Shown one piece after another: positions 6,634 through 16,120 of a stretch of 64,000 nucleotides of DNA (position 1 is its first letter; each line of letters starts with the position of its first letter). The DNA lies in contig OZ242302.1 of NCBI GenBank assembly GCA_965208025.1, positions 1,054,001-1,118,000 on the forward strand. Reading direction: 5' to 3'. The translations under genes were made by a program, and so were the position numbers. The stretch comes from Bin80 sp965208025. Its GTDB lineage: Bacteria; Bacteroidota; Rhodothermia; Rhodothermales; Bin80. The notes below the pieces were generated by a model. That model was given only the letters and a program-made list of their open reading frames with translations, was not told the DNA's origin and did not search any database.

Positions 6634-9293
6634 GATTCTGCCCAGTCGGCGAGGCTGGCACGTAATTTATTGATTTCTGCCATGGCATCCCGTTCTTTGC
6701 GGCGCTCACGCTCCACAACTTCCTTTGGTGCGTGACGCACAAATTTTTCATTCTGTAATTTTTTCTGAACACGCTCTATAAAATTTTCTTTTTGAACCAG
6801 TTCTTTGGCGAGACGCTGTCGCTCTTCCTCAGGATCAAATAACCCCTGCACATAAATGGTTGCAGCCCCCACGACGGCGGTGGTACATTGAGCCGGTTTG
6901 GGAAGATCTACCCCAACCCGAACTTCCTCCACGCGAGCAAGGGTCTCAAAGTACTCCTTGTTGGAAACCATGGCTCCAACTAAATCCGTCTGTTCAGGTG
7001 CTAAACTCAGGAGAATATTCACGCGTTTCTTTGGAATAATTCCATATCGACTACGAAGATTTCTGACCGTGGTCACGACTTCCTGTAGAAACGAAAATTG
7101 CTCAGCACCAATCCGATCTCGTTCGTCCTTCGCGACGGGCCATCGGGACACCATGCATGCTTCTCCATCCCCACGGGGACGCAAGCGATGCCACAGTTCC
7201 TCGGTGATAAATGGCATGAATGGGTGTAGGAGTTGAATCAACTGCTCATAAATCTCAATCGCCAAGGCAATTTTTTCATCGGACATGGAACTCCCCGGCA
7301 TTGGTTTGACAAGTTCCAAATACCAATCACAATAGTCACTCCGAAAGGTTTTGTACAGAATATTTGCTGCATCATTCAACCGATAACGCTCGATCGCCTC
7401 TTCTACCGACTCAATGCATTCTGCCAACCTCGTCAACATCCAGCGCTCAACCAGCTCTAACTCCTTAATGGGTTTCGTCCGATGATATTCTTTCCCCGAT
7501 TCAATAAAGCGCCCAAATACATTAAATGCGTTCCAAATCTTGTTTGCAAAATTTCGGCCCATCTGAAAGCCCGTCGGATCCAGACGTATATCCTGTCCTT
7601 GTGCACATAATATCGTGAGATAAAACCGGACGGCATCGGCTCCATACTCTTCAATGAGTTCAATCGGGTCAATCCCATTCCCAAGGCTCTTGGACATCCA
7701 GCGACCTAACTTATCTTTGATCATCCCCGTGATAAATATGTCTCTGTAAGGAACTTGCCCTGTGAAATAGAGCGATGCCATGATCATCCGAGCGATCCAG
7801 AAAAACAAGATATCATACCCCGATACCAATACATCTGTGGGATGAAAATAGTTGAGATCCCCTTCAGTCTCTGGATCATCTGCAGGCCAGCCAAGAGTCG
7901 CAAAGGGAAAAAGCCAAGAAGAGAACCACGTATCCAATACATCCTCTTCCTGCACCATTCCGGGAGCAGGTTGCTCAATGGAAACCACAAACCCGCGCGC
8001 CTCATCAATCATTCCCTCTGAGTCCGTGTGATACCAGACGGGAATTCGGTGGCCCCACCATAGCTGTCGGCTAATACACCAGTCACGGATCTCTTCAAGC
8101 CACCTGAAATACTCATTCTCCCAGCGCTTGGGATAAAATTTGATCCTCCCATCTCGAACCGCCTCAATTGCTGGCTCCGTCAATGGCTTCATATTTACGA
8201 ACCATTGTCTGGATAATAAAGGTTCGACGATCGCCTTTGAACGTTGAGAAACAGGTACTGTAATCTTGTAGGGTTCAATCTTTTCTATGAACCCTCCCGC
8301 TTCAAGATCTTTGACGATCAACTCACGCGCTTCAAACCGCTCCATCCCTGCATAAGAACCGCAATTCGAATTAAGTGACCCATCCTCGCCCATCACCGTG
8401 ATGACTTCAAGCTTATGCCGCTTTCCTACTTCAAAATCATTCTTGTCATGACCAGGGGTGATTTTCAGTGCACCTGTCCCAAACTCCTGCTCTACATAGT
8501 GATCGGCAATGATGGGTATCTTTCGCTGGGCTAGAGGTAACTGAACCTCCTGATTCACTAGGCTAGCATACCGTGGGTCCTCTGGGTTCACTGCGACCGC
8601 GACATCGCCCAACATGGTTTCCGGGCGGGTGGTCGCTACCACAATATACCCGGATTGGTCTTCCAGTGGATAACGAATATGCCACAGAAATCCATCCTGC
8701 TCCACATTATCCACTTCTTCATCAGAGAGGGCGGTACGATCCACTGGGCACCAATTCACTAAATAATTCCCCCGATAAATCAGTCCTGCTTCATAGAGTT
8801 TGACGAAGACCGTCTGCACAGCGTTCACATACCCATCGTCCATGGTAAACCGCTCTCTCTTCCAATCGCACGAGTCTCCTAATCGGCGCTTTTGTTGTAA
8901 GATCCGATCTCCATACTCGCGGACCCATTCCCAGACTTTCTCAATGAATGGTTCGCGCCCGAGGTCAAACCTCGTTTTGTTTTCATCCTTTTTCAATGCA
9001 CGCTCCACGACATTTTGAGTAGCAATTCCCGCGTGATCTTTCCCTGGCATCCACAAAGCTTCTCTACCTTGCATCCGACGCATTCGGGTGAGGACATCTT
9101 GAATCGTATCCTGTAATGCGTGCCCCATGTGCAGTGCACCGGTGACATTGGGAGGGGGCATCATAATGGTATGTGGGGGGCGTCTGGTCGTACGATCAGC
9201 TTGAAAAAAACCTCTGGACTCCCAATACTTGTACCAGCGAGTCTCGGTCTCCTTTGGATCATAGGGCGCTGTGCGCTTCCCTTTCTCGTTCAT
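6630..9293 (-). CDS. valS: Valine--tRNA ligase
   Basis: Charges tRNA-Val in the cytoplasm. It is a class I synthetase of about 887 residues from the preferred ATG at 9293 (MNEKGKRTAPYDPKE…). An upstream in-frame ATG at 9350 would overlap aroC and add 19 non-conserved residues. The HIGH-type motif is in PPNVTGALHMGHAL, the KMSKS-type motif in GRWMSKSLGNGIDP. The large CP1 editing domain lies between them (TTRPETMLGDVAVAVNP), and the C-terminal coiled-coil arm is rich in Glu/Lys/Arg. All expected domains are intact. It starts 13 bp after aroC and its stop overlaps the carbamoyltransferase GTG start. Confidence 0.97.
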   Translation of the reverse strand: MNEKGKRTAPYDPKETETRWYKYWESRGFFQADRTTRRPPHTIMMPPPNVTGALHMGHALQDTIQDVLTRMRRMQGREALWMPGKDHAGIATQNVVERALKKDENKTRFDLGREPFIEKVWEWVREYGDRILQQKRRLGDSCDWKRERFTMDDGYVNAVQTVFVKLYEAGLIYRGNYLVNWCPVDRTALSDEEVDNVEQDGFLWHIRYPLEDQSGYIVVATTRPETMLGDVAVAVNPEDPRYASLVNQEVQLPLAQRKIPIIADHYVEQEFGTGALKITPGHDKNDFEVGKRHKLEVITVMGEDGSLNSNCGSYAGMERFEARELIVKDLEAGGFIEKIEPYKITVPVSQRSKAIVEPLLSRQWFVNMKPLTEPAIEAVRDGRIKFYPKRWENEYFRWLEEIRDWCISRQLWWGHRIPVWYHTDSEGMIDEARGFVVSIEQPAPGMVQEEDVLDTWFSSWLFPFATLGWPADDPETEGDLNYFHPTDVLVSGYDILFFWIARMIMASLYFTGQVPYRDIFITGMIKDKLGRWMSKSLGNGIDPIELIEEYGADAVRFYLTILCAQGQDIRLDPTGFQMGRNFANKIWNAFNVFGRFIESGKEYHRTKPIKELELVERWMLTRLAECIESVEEAIERYRLNDAANILYKTFRSDYCDWYLELVKPMPGSSMSDEKIALAIEIYEQLIQLLHPFMPFITEELWHRLRPRGDGEACMVSRWPVAKDERDRIGAEQFSFLQEVVTTVRNLRSRYGIIPKKRVNILLSLAPEQTDLVGAMVSNKEYFETLARVEEVRVGVDLPKPAQCTTAVVGAATIYVQGLFDPEEERQRLAKELVQKENFIERVQKKLQNEKFVRHAPKEVVERERRKERDAMAEINKLRASLADWAES

Positions 9294-9306
9294 CCCCTGT
9301 GCCCTA

Positions 9307-10518
9307 TCATTCCTCAGAGATAACTGAATGCAAGAAGGAAGCCTCATCATACCGTTCCTGCATTGCGTTCAGGCTATCCGCGCCGTACTTTTCCAGAAAC
9401 GCATTTGCTATCACCCACGCAACCGTTGATTCTGCAACGGTTGAGGCAGCAGGCACACTGGTCACATCACTGCGCTCATAGCGAGTAGGCTGGGGCTCGC
9501 CAGTTTCCATGTCAACCGTTTCCAGAGGTTTGATCAATGTGGGGATTGGTTTCATGTAGCCCCGCACAATGATTGGCATCCCATTGGTCATCCCGCCTTC
9601 CAGACCGCCAGCATGATTGGATTTTCGTTGATATCCATGGTTCTGATTCAAGTAGATCTCGTCATGGACTTGAGAGCCGGGTATAGCTGAATTGATGATC
9701 CCGTCACCAATCTCAACACCTTTCTGGGCCTGGATGGACAGAATTGCCTGAGCTAGCTGTCCACTTAACCGTCGATCCCAGTGGACATAAGATCCTAATC
9801 CCGGTGGGACTCCAGTGACGACCACTTCGTATACTCCACCAAGAGAATCCCCCGTTTGCTTAACCTCTTTGATATGCTGTACGCATTTTTTGCTAAGTTC
9901 GTGGTCCAGCATACGGACTTCGGTTTGATCGGCCTGTTCATTCACGGCCTCGGCTCCGGTGCTGAGTAGAGAATCTCTACATTCATACCAGTCCCCATGA
10001 TTCTTCCATCCTTCTTCTCCAATTTGGAGGACATGGCTTCCCACCTGGATCCCAAATTGTTTGAGCAACTGCCGAGCTATGGAACAGCATGCAACCCGGA
10101 TGGCAGTTTCTCGCGCACTTGCGCGGTCAATGACTGGGCGGATATCATCAAATCCGTACTTCCGGACTCCCTCAAGATCAGCATGTCCAGGACGGGGAAG
10201 TGTGATTCGCTCAATACCTTCTCCTGTTCCACCTACTGCCATCACTTCTGGCCATCCACTCTTGTCACGAGTGTAAGCGGCATTATCTAGTCTCATAGCA
10301 ATCGGGCTGGCAATCGTTTTTGAGAAACGAACCCCAGAATAAATATGTACTTGGTCCTGTTCAAACTTCGCTCTCCCACCCCGTCCAAATCCAAGCCAGC
10401 GTCTGGCGAGATGGTGATTAATCATGCTGTCGTTCAACGGAACTCCTGCAGGCATCCCCTCAACAATTCCAATGAGAGCCTCCCCATGGGATTCGCCAGC
10501 AGTTAGATATCGTAGCAT
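9307..10518 (-). CDS. aroC: Chorismate synthase
   Basis: A 403-residue protein that converts 5-enolpyruvylshikimate-3-phosphate to chorismate with reduced FMN, the last step of the shikimate pathway. Signature stretches are the N-terminal TAGESHGEALIGIVEGMPAG, the FGRGGRAKFEQDQV loop, and the RPGHADLEGVRKYG/DIR…DRASARETAIRVA block that binds FMN and substrate. The length is within the longer bacterial class (about 390-400). It starts 19 bp downstream of the htrA stop inside the plsC-htrA-aroC-valS run. Confidence 0.97.
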   Translation of the reverse strand: MLRYLTAGESHGEALIGIVEGMPAGVPLNDSMINHHLARRWLGFGRGGRAKFEQDQVHIYSGVRFSKTIASPIAMRLDNAAYTRDKSGWPEVMAVGGTGEGIERITLPRPGHADLEGVRKYGFDDIRPVIDRASARETAIRVACCSIARQLLKQFGIQVGSHVLQIGEEGWKNHGDWYECRDSLLSTGAEAVNEQADQTEVRMLDHELSKKCVQHIKEVKQTGDSLGGVYEVVVTGVPPGLGSYVHWDRRLSGQLAQAILSIQAQKGVEIGDGIINSAIPGSQVHDEIYLNQNHGYQRKSNHAGGLEGGMTNGMPIIVRGYMKPIPTLIKPLETVDMETGEPQPTRYERSDVTSVPAASTVAESTVAWVIANAFLEKYGADSLNAMQERYDEASFLHSVISEE

Positions 10519-10537
10519 TTAATGGAGCAGTAGAGAT

Positions 10538-12067
10538 TCACATTGGGAGTGTTACCATCCGCATAAGATTTTCTCTGTCACGGATGGACAAACGGGCTAC
10601 CTCACTGGTATTTTCCAATTCTTGAACCGCTTCAAGGACTGAATGAATGGTCCGTCCATTAATTTGCTCAACCAGCACCCCTTCATGTAAATATTCAATT
10701 TCTTCCTCTCGTACGACTCGTTGAATAATTATACCTTTTAGTTCCCCATATTGTGCCTCATCATCTTCGGTTTTATCTCTTATGACCAAACCCCACTGAT
10801 CTAGATAACGTGCTGCCAGCACCTCTCGTTGGGGACGGTACCCCATATCAATTAACCAAGAGGCGACATCTGGATGATCACGACCAAGTAGTGTTAGTTG
10901 CAGACGATCAACCTTTCCTTCCCGCCAGTAGGTAATCTCCAATGAGGAATATGGGTTCTTCAGCAGAATTAAACTTTGTAATTGATTGGATTTATTCACT
11001 GGCTGTCCATCCACCTCAATGATCACATCTCCGGGTCGTAATCCAGCATTCTCAGCGGCGCCTCCTTCATATACTTGGTCAAGGAATACCCCTTGAACAT
11101 TCGTCATTCCAAGGGCCCGAGCTAATTTAGCATTGATATCCGCGGGGGTTACCCCCATATAACTGCGGCGAAATTCTCCAAACTCAATCAAATCACTTGC
11201 AACTCGAATGACCAAATTTGCAGGGATGGCAAAACCATACCCTTCATAAAACCCGCTATTGGTTACGATTGCGGTATTGATGCCGATCAGTTCTCCATGA
11301 ATATTGACGAGGGCTCCTCCCGAATTTCCTGGATTGATTGCCGCATCTGTTTGGATAAAATTCTCTACACCAAAATCAGATTCTATGATGTTCATCGAGC
11401 GCCCAATGGCACTCACAATCCCTGCAGTAACGGTTGAATTAAGTTGGAGAGGATTGCCAACTGCCAGAACCCAGTCCCCCAACTGTATGGTTTCTGCATC
11501 TCCGATGGTGATCGGCTGCACTGTCTCTTCGGGACTTAAAACAATCTGAATGACAGCAAGATCGGTTGAACGATCTACCCCAACCGTATAGGCTTCATAT
11601 TCGCGACGATCCGCAAATAGGACATCAACCTTTGACGCATTCTCAATTAGATGGTAATTCGTGACAATATGACCTTGAGGAGTAATGATGACTCCACTGC
11701 CTTCGCTCTCACGCGCTTCGTCAGAGTCTGACGATGACCAAAGGTAAGAATGCCAACTTGATTCAATACTTACGGAAACCACAGAATGTACGGTAGTCCT
11801 AGCAACCTCCCTGAATGCTCTGATGGACTCAGAAGGGGATGTGGATTCAATCTCTGAAACGTCTTGATCCGTAGTCGCTCGTTCAACGAGGCGGATTTCT
11901 GCCATTGGAGAGGTTTGCGGGACAGAATACAGAATCAGCATTGCCAATATCCCGGCAAGAAGCCCTATGCTGACGAGGCCAATTCCAACCACAAGGCGAA
12001 ACGGAGTCAACCGCAGGGAGAATTGTCGATTTGAAGTCTTTTGATGTTCCATATGTGCGCTACTCAA
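10538..12067 (-). CDS. HtrA/DegP-family periplasmic serine protease with two PDZ domains
   Basis: A 509-residue membrane-anchored protease/chaperone for misfolded envelope proteins. One N-terminal transmembrane helix (about 24-48) is followed by a linker, a trypsin-like domain (about 85-275) with triad His139 (TNYHLI), Asp169 (DRSTDLAVIQI) and Ser249 (GNSGGALVN), a PDZ domain (about 300-390) and a second, weaker PDZ-like region at the C-terminus (about 430-505). The usual TNNHVV is changed to TNYHLI, but the His is kept. The start is either a TTG at 12067 overlapping the plsC stop, or, more conventionally, the ATG at 12052 (MEHQKTSN); neither has a strong ribosome-binding site. Confidence 0.93.
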   Translation of the reverse strand: MSSAHMEHQKTSNRQFSLRLTPFRLVVGIGLVSIGLLAGILAMLILYSVPQTSPMAEIRLVERATTDQDVSEIESTSPSESIRAFREVARTTVHSVVSVSIESSWHSYLWSSSDSDEARESEGSGVIITPQGHIVTNYHLIENASKVDVLFADRREYEAYTVGVDRSTDLAVIQIVLSPEETVQPITIGDAETIQLGDWVLAVGNPLQLNSTVTAGIVSAIGRSMNIIESDFGVENFIQTDAAINPGNSGGALVNIHGELIGINTAIVTNSGFYEGYGFAIPANLVIRVASDLIEFGEFRRSYMGVTPADINAKLARALGMTNVQGVFLDQVYEGGAAENAGLRPGDVIIEVDGQPVNKSNQLQSLILLKNPYSSLEITYWREGKVDRLQLTLLGRDHPDVASWLIDMGYRPQREVLAARYLDQWGLVIRDKTEDDEAQYGELKGIIIQRVVREEEIEYLHEGVLVEQINGRTIHSVLEAVQELENTSEVARLSIRDRENLMRMVTLPM

Positions 12068-12845
12068 TGGATGGGGAAATTGTTTCGGAAAGGGCTAAAA
12101 TGGACTCCCGCGCTGCATTGGATATCTCTCTTCGGTCCATTCCGTCTGTATGCAGGATCGGACCTACTCTGAGTGCAATATCAAGCCTTTGGAAGCCTAC
12201 AAGGTGGTAAATATGGTTGAGAAAAGAACTATGTCGCAAGTTCTCGGCCTGTGCAAATATCATCCTTCCCTCCTGGCCTTGCACTGCACGACCATTGACT
12301 CTGGTAACATCCATAAATATTGGTTGGAGTCTGCCGTGCTCCCAATCTCTGATACTTTCAAAGGCACCTGTTTTGAATGGGAGTAGTGTCTTCCCATCCC
12401 CAGTCGTTCCTTCTGGAAACACCAGTACAGACCCCTGCTGATTCAGTCTTTCCCTTACTTGATAAGCAAACGTAATCGCCTCTGCACGTCGGCTTCGATC
12501 TACCAGGAGCATGGCATAGGAGTTACAAATCCATCCAATGATTGGCCACCGAGCGATTTCGGCTTTCCCTGCAAAACACACATCTAGCTGCGAGGCTAGA
12601 ATGATAGGATCAATCACGGTCAGATGATTACTCACTCTCAAGGTACCAGGGGACAATTTTGCGTCTTCGTTAATCTTTACATGTATATTACAAATACGAC
12701 AGAACTTGCGTGCTGCCCTACCCTGACGCATCATTTGATAGGACAGACGTTCGGAATCAGAGCGGAGTCGAGATCCGATACTGGTATAGATACAACCAAT
12801 GATTGTCACAACCAAGGCGGAGATTAAGCGTATCCACACACGCAT
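12060..12845 (-). CDS. plsC: 1-acyl-sn-glycerol-3-phosphate acyltransferase-like protein
   Basis: A 261-residue LPLAT-family enzyme expected to acylate lysophosphatidic acid to phosphatidic acid at the inner membrane. An N-terminal hydrophobic segment (about 5-22) serves as anchor. The catalytic HX4D motif is His74/Asp79 in NHLTVIDP; the phosphate-binding FPEGTTGDG motif is at 143-151. The acyl substrate cannot be told. It is the first gene of the minus-strand run leading to the carbamoyltransferase; its 3' end overlaps the start of htrA. Confidence 0.9.
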   Translation of the reverse strand: MRVWIRLISALVVTIIGCIYTSIGSRLRSDSERLSYQMMRQGRAARKFCRICNIHVKINEDAKLSPGTLRVSNHLTVIDPIILASQLDVCFAGKAEIARWPIIGWICNSYAMLLVDRSRRAEAITFAYQVRERLNQQGSVLVFPEGTTGDGKTLLPFKTGAFESIRDWEHGRLQPIFMDVTRVNGRAVQGQEGRMIFAQAENLRHSSFLNHIYHLVGFQRLDIALRVGPILHTDGMDRREISNAARESILALSETISPSIE

Positions 12846-12934
12846 TTCTGTAAATCTGTTCCTGAAAAGATAGAATTGATGGACTAAGCCGCTATGCCGA
12901 TCATTTTATTCTTCATCAATCGGGTTGAATCTGC

Positions 12935-14068
12935 ATGGACTCCGTGGATGTAACGTTTGCAATGATTGGGGATCCCAAGACCAACTCTCGTGCACTTCGA
13001 CAGCTGGGCTTGCTTTCTGAGCTGGGACACACCATTCTCGTCCTTGGAGTAAGCACTAACTCTACCAAACGGAATATTGACATCCAAAATGTGTACTTTC
13101 GATATCTTCCTCCGCCGGTTGGAACGGGTCCAAGATTTTTCTGGCGTAGTCATCAACTGCTCACCTTTGCCCTTCAAAGTGTAGAATCTAAGGTCTTTCA
13201 CGCGAGTGATCTTTATACGCTCCCGGCGATGCATCGGGCCGCAGTTGATCAACAGTCACATTTAGTCTTTGATTCCCGTGAACTTTACACCCATCTTCCT
13301 GCCTCTGTTGGACGTCCATGGGTTCGGGTAACTTGGGAGATCATCCAACGCATGTATCTACGAAAGGTAGACTGTGTCTATACGGTCAGCGAGAGCATTG
13401 CACGCCATTTGAAGGAAAGGTACCGATTGAGTTCAGTCCATGTGATGCATAATGTCCCAGGACCTCAACTCAAGACAAAGACTCAGTCTCTGAGGAAGCG
13501 TCTGAACTTACCGATGGATGTCAAGGTTGTTCTACATCAGGGAAATTTGCAGAAACATCGTGGGATAGAGATGATGGTCAAGTCAATCGGTTTTACCGAT
13601 CATGCCGTACTCGTCTTCATGGGGGCAGGTGCACTTAAAGGTGAGACCGAAGAACTGGCGAAACGTCTTGGGCTCTCTTCGAAAGTCCATTTTTTAGATC
13701 CTGTTCCTCCGGATGAATTACTTTCGGTGACAGCGTCGGCAGACCTTGGCCTTACATTTCTGGAGGATAGCTGCCTAAACCACCGATATGCGCTCCCGAA
13801 TAAATTATTTGAATACCTAAATGCTGGGATCCCCGTGATTGCCAGTGATCTTCCCGAAATTGCTCAGATCATCAATCGCTTCAACGTAGGATGTGTCGTT
13901 CCATCTGGTGATTCTGAAGCGTTGGGAAATGCCCTTGATCACGCTCTTCGACATGACGAAATTCGCAAAACTTGGGCGGCAAATACATCTCGTGTTCTAA
14001 ATTTCTTTAACTTTGCAACAGTATCCAAGGAATTTATTCGTCCTTACCAGTCTCTCTTCAACCTATGA
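12935..14068 (+). CDS. Glycosyltransferase family 4-like protein
   Basis: 377 residues with the GT-B two-domain layout. The N-terminal acceptor domain begins TFAMIGDPKTNSRALRQLGL. The C-terminal donor domain contains VVLHQGNLQKHRG, VFMGAGALKGE and the nucleotide-sugar-binding segment LPNKLFEYLNAGIPVIASDL with the following PE. Family members transfer sugars to lipids, proteins or polysaccharide; donor and acceptor are not predictable. There is no signal peptide or membrane helix, so it is probably cytoplasmic. Its stop overlaps the start of the thioredoxin-like lipoprotein gene by 4 bp (ATGA). Confidence 0.9.
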   Translation: MDSVDVTFAMIGDPKTNSRALRQLGLLSELGHTILVLGVSTNSTKRNIDIQNVYFRYLPPPVGTGPRFFWRSHQLLTFALQSVESKVFHASDLYTLPAMHRAAVDQQSHLVFDSRELYTHLPASVGRPWVRVTWEIIQRMYLRKVDCVYTVSESIARHLKERYRLSSVHVMHNVPGPQLKTKTQSLRKRLNLPMDVKVVLHQGNLQKHRGIEMMVKSIGFTDHAVLVFMGAGALKGETEELAKRLGLSSKVHFLDPVPPDELLSVTASADLGLTFLEDSCLNHRYALPNKLFEYLNAGIPVIASDLPEIAQIINRFNVGCVVPSGDSEALGNALDHALRHDEIRKTWAANTSRVLNFFNFATVSKEFIRPYQSLFNL

Positions 14069-14583
14069 GGTTTCGTTGGATCCCAATCCTGGCACTGCTG
14101 ATCAGTAGTTGTAATCTGGCAGACAGGGATGTCTCGTCCATACCTGATGTGGATGAGGTGTTACCTGCTCCCATGCTTTGGCCATCATTTGATGAAGCTC
14201 TTGCAACTGCCACTCGCACAGGAAAACCTATCTTGATTGATATTTATGCACCTTGGTGTGGGTGGTGTAGAAAAATGCAACAAGATGTCTATACCAATGC
14301 ATCTTTGGTTGCCTATGTTCAGGAAAATTTCGCCTATGGACGACTGAATCTGGATGATACTGAAACGATGCATTCCTTTCGAGGCCGCGCCCTCTCCTCC
14401 CAAGAGCTCGGATATAGCTTGGGGACCGAAGGGACTCCGACAACAGTTTTTTTGGAAAGTGATGGAACGTATATCGCCAAGTGCGGCGGATATTGGGGCA
14501 TTGACGATTTTGGCATCGCACTGCGCTATGTTGCTACGGGAGCATGGAGGGAGAAATCCTACGAAGATTTTTCTCGGCTTTGA
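14065..14583 (+). CDS. Thioredoxin-fold lipoprotein (CGWC active site)
   Basis: 172 residues. The N-terminus is a lipoprotein signal peptide ending in the lipobox LLISSC (Cys16). The mature part is a thioredoxin-like domain with YAPWCGWCRKM (Cys65/Cys68), the thioredoxin_7/DUF255-type motif, and a cis-proline loop at GTPTTVFL. It is expected to be an envelope-anchored thiol-disulfide oxidoreductase. It is translationally coupled to the upstream glycosyltransferase (ATGA overlap). Its 3' end converges with and overlaps the nitrilase gene by 25 bp. Confidence 0.88.
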   Translation: MRFRWIPILALLISSCNLADRDVSSIPDVDEVLPAPMLWPSFDEALATATRTGKPILIDIYAPWCGWCRKMQQDVYTNASLVAYVQENFAYGRLNLDDTETMHSFRGRALSSQELGYSLGTEGTPTTVFLESDGTYIAKCGGYWGIDDFGIALRYVATGAWREKSYEDFSRL

Positions 14584-15431
14584 ATCCGCACTGCACCTCC
14601 TTCATATACGTCAGGACGGCGATCTCTGAAGAATCGTTGACGGGCATGCGAATCCTCACATCGTCTTAACTCCAGATCGGCATAGAGGATGAATGGCTCC
14701 AATTCTGGGGCTCTTCCGACGATACGTCCGTCTGGATCCACAATGAAGGATCCTCCCCCGAACATTAGAAATTCCTCTTTCCCCACCCGATTTGCTAGTG
14801 CCATAAAGTAGCCATTTTGAAAGGATGCAACTTGAACTTCTGCTTCAAATAGCCCGTCTGGCCACTCATTGATTGCTCCTGCCTGTGGAATTACAACCAG
14901 ATCTGCCTTTTGTAGAGCTAAAGCCCGAAGATATTCGGGATAGTGGCGATCATAGCAAATTGCAACGCCAATTCGGCCAACCGCCGTGTCATAAACAGGA
15001 GCTTGATTGCCTGCATCAGTATAATAATCTTGTTCATAGAACCCCTCATACTGGGTGATATGCATCATTTTTGTAACGCCTAGGAGCGTTCCATCTGCAT
15101 CAATCACTGGCGACGCATCAAATGCTTGATCTCCCTCTCTTGCATATAGATTGAGCACTACAACCACGCCGAATTTTTTTGCTACCTCTGAGAACAACTT
15201 GATCGTGGGGCCTGGAATATATTCTGCGAGCGACAATGGAGGCAGAGTTGTCCCCTGACACTCAGGATATCGTTTTTTCCGATGTTGAGGATAAAATGGG
15301 CTGAACGCAAGTTCGGGATAGACAATCAGATCAGCCCCTGAGCAGGCTGCCTGCTCAAGTGACTTTAGCCCACGGTTGATATTTGCATTCAAATTCTCCG
15401 TTGCAGCGCACTGGATGATCGCAATTTTCAT
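14559..15431 (-). CDS. Carbon-nitrogen hydrolase (N-carbamoylputrescine amidase/beta-ureidopropionase-like)
   Basis: 290 residues of the nitrilase superfamily. The catalytic triad is Glu40 (VYPELAFSP), Lys121 (VTKMMHI) and Cys159 (AICYDRHYPEY). The CYDRHYPE box and the nearby IPQAG…EWPD segment resemble N-carbamoyl-amide hydrolases such as AguB (putrescine synthesis) and beta-ureidopropionase; I cannot separate the two. No agmatine deiminase gene is adjacent. It is cytoplasmic. The gene converges on the thioredoxin lipoprotein gene, and their ends overlap antisense. Confidence 0.88.
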   Translation of the reverse strand: MKIAIIQCAATENLNANINRGLKSLEQAACSGADLIVYPELAFSPFYPQHRKKRYPECQGTTLPPLSLAEYIPGPTIKLFSEVAKKFGVVVVLNLYAREGDQAFDASPVIDADGTLLGVTKMMHITQYEGFYEQDYYTDAGNQAPVYDTAVGRIGVAICYDRHYPEYLRALALQKADLVVIPQAGAINEWPDGLFEAEVQVASFQNGYFMALANRVGKEEFLMFGGGSFIVDPDGRIVGRAPELEPFILYADLELRRCEDSHARQRFFRDRRPDVYEGGAVRIQSREKSS

Positions 15432-16120
15432 GTATCAAAGTAATGATCTTCGGTAGTCAGTCTTGAATCCTTGATGGAAATTCCCATTCTAGAATCAAGT
15501 CTCCAAGTATATCATTTGCTGGGACACGCCCATGGAAACTGACCCTGCGAAGTGATCTTCCTATTTCTAGTAAGTTCCATCCTACCATTACGCTCATCAG
15601 AGGGATCACGAAATGGGACAGCTTGCTCGGCTCGTTTGCACATGAGCAACCTAAGTTTTTGGTTCTACCACAATTTGTATGGAACGAGAACCATTGAATG
15701 ACCAGAAGAATCTGTGATCTTGTAGATATTCCGTGTTGAGAGAATTGCAACAAGATAGTCATCATAGTTGCCCAGATGGTTCAGTGAGATTTTGATAGAG
15801 CCTGTAACGCGTTATATTCAAAACGATTGAATACCATTAAAACGAGTTAACGACAAAATTCAAGAACTCAAAATGGTCGGTACAGACAGCAATAGGTTTG
15901 AACACTTGGTAGGCATCATTCTACTCACAAAATTCGTTACAGAACCAAAAAAATCACAAGTGCGATTCTATTCTTCTGTGAAGGATTAGACCTCTATCCA
16001 CAAGGTTCGTGGTAGAACCAAATTTTTCTGTTAAGGTCAATGATCGTTCCTGATTCCAACGCCAGATATGACTAGACATTAACTGATTCATTCATCTTTT
16101 GATGAATCGTGAATCATTGT
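15432..16120. other. Long non-coding stretch with a 14-bp inverted repeat
   Basis: No recognisable gene in 689 bp. A minus frame at 15457-15765 is open for 102 codons but has no motif. A 14-bp inverted repeat, TTTGGTTCTACCAC at about 15658-15671 and GTGGTAGAACCAAA at 16009-16022, brackets about 365 bp of AT-rich DNA, as a small non-autonomous element (MITE) would. No target-site duplication is clear. Confidence 0.35.
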
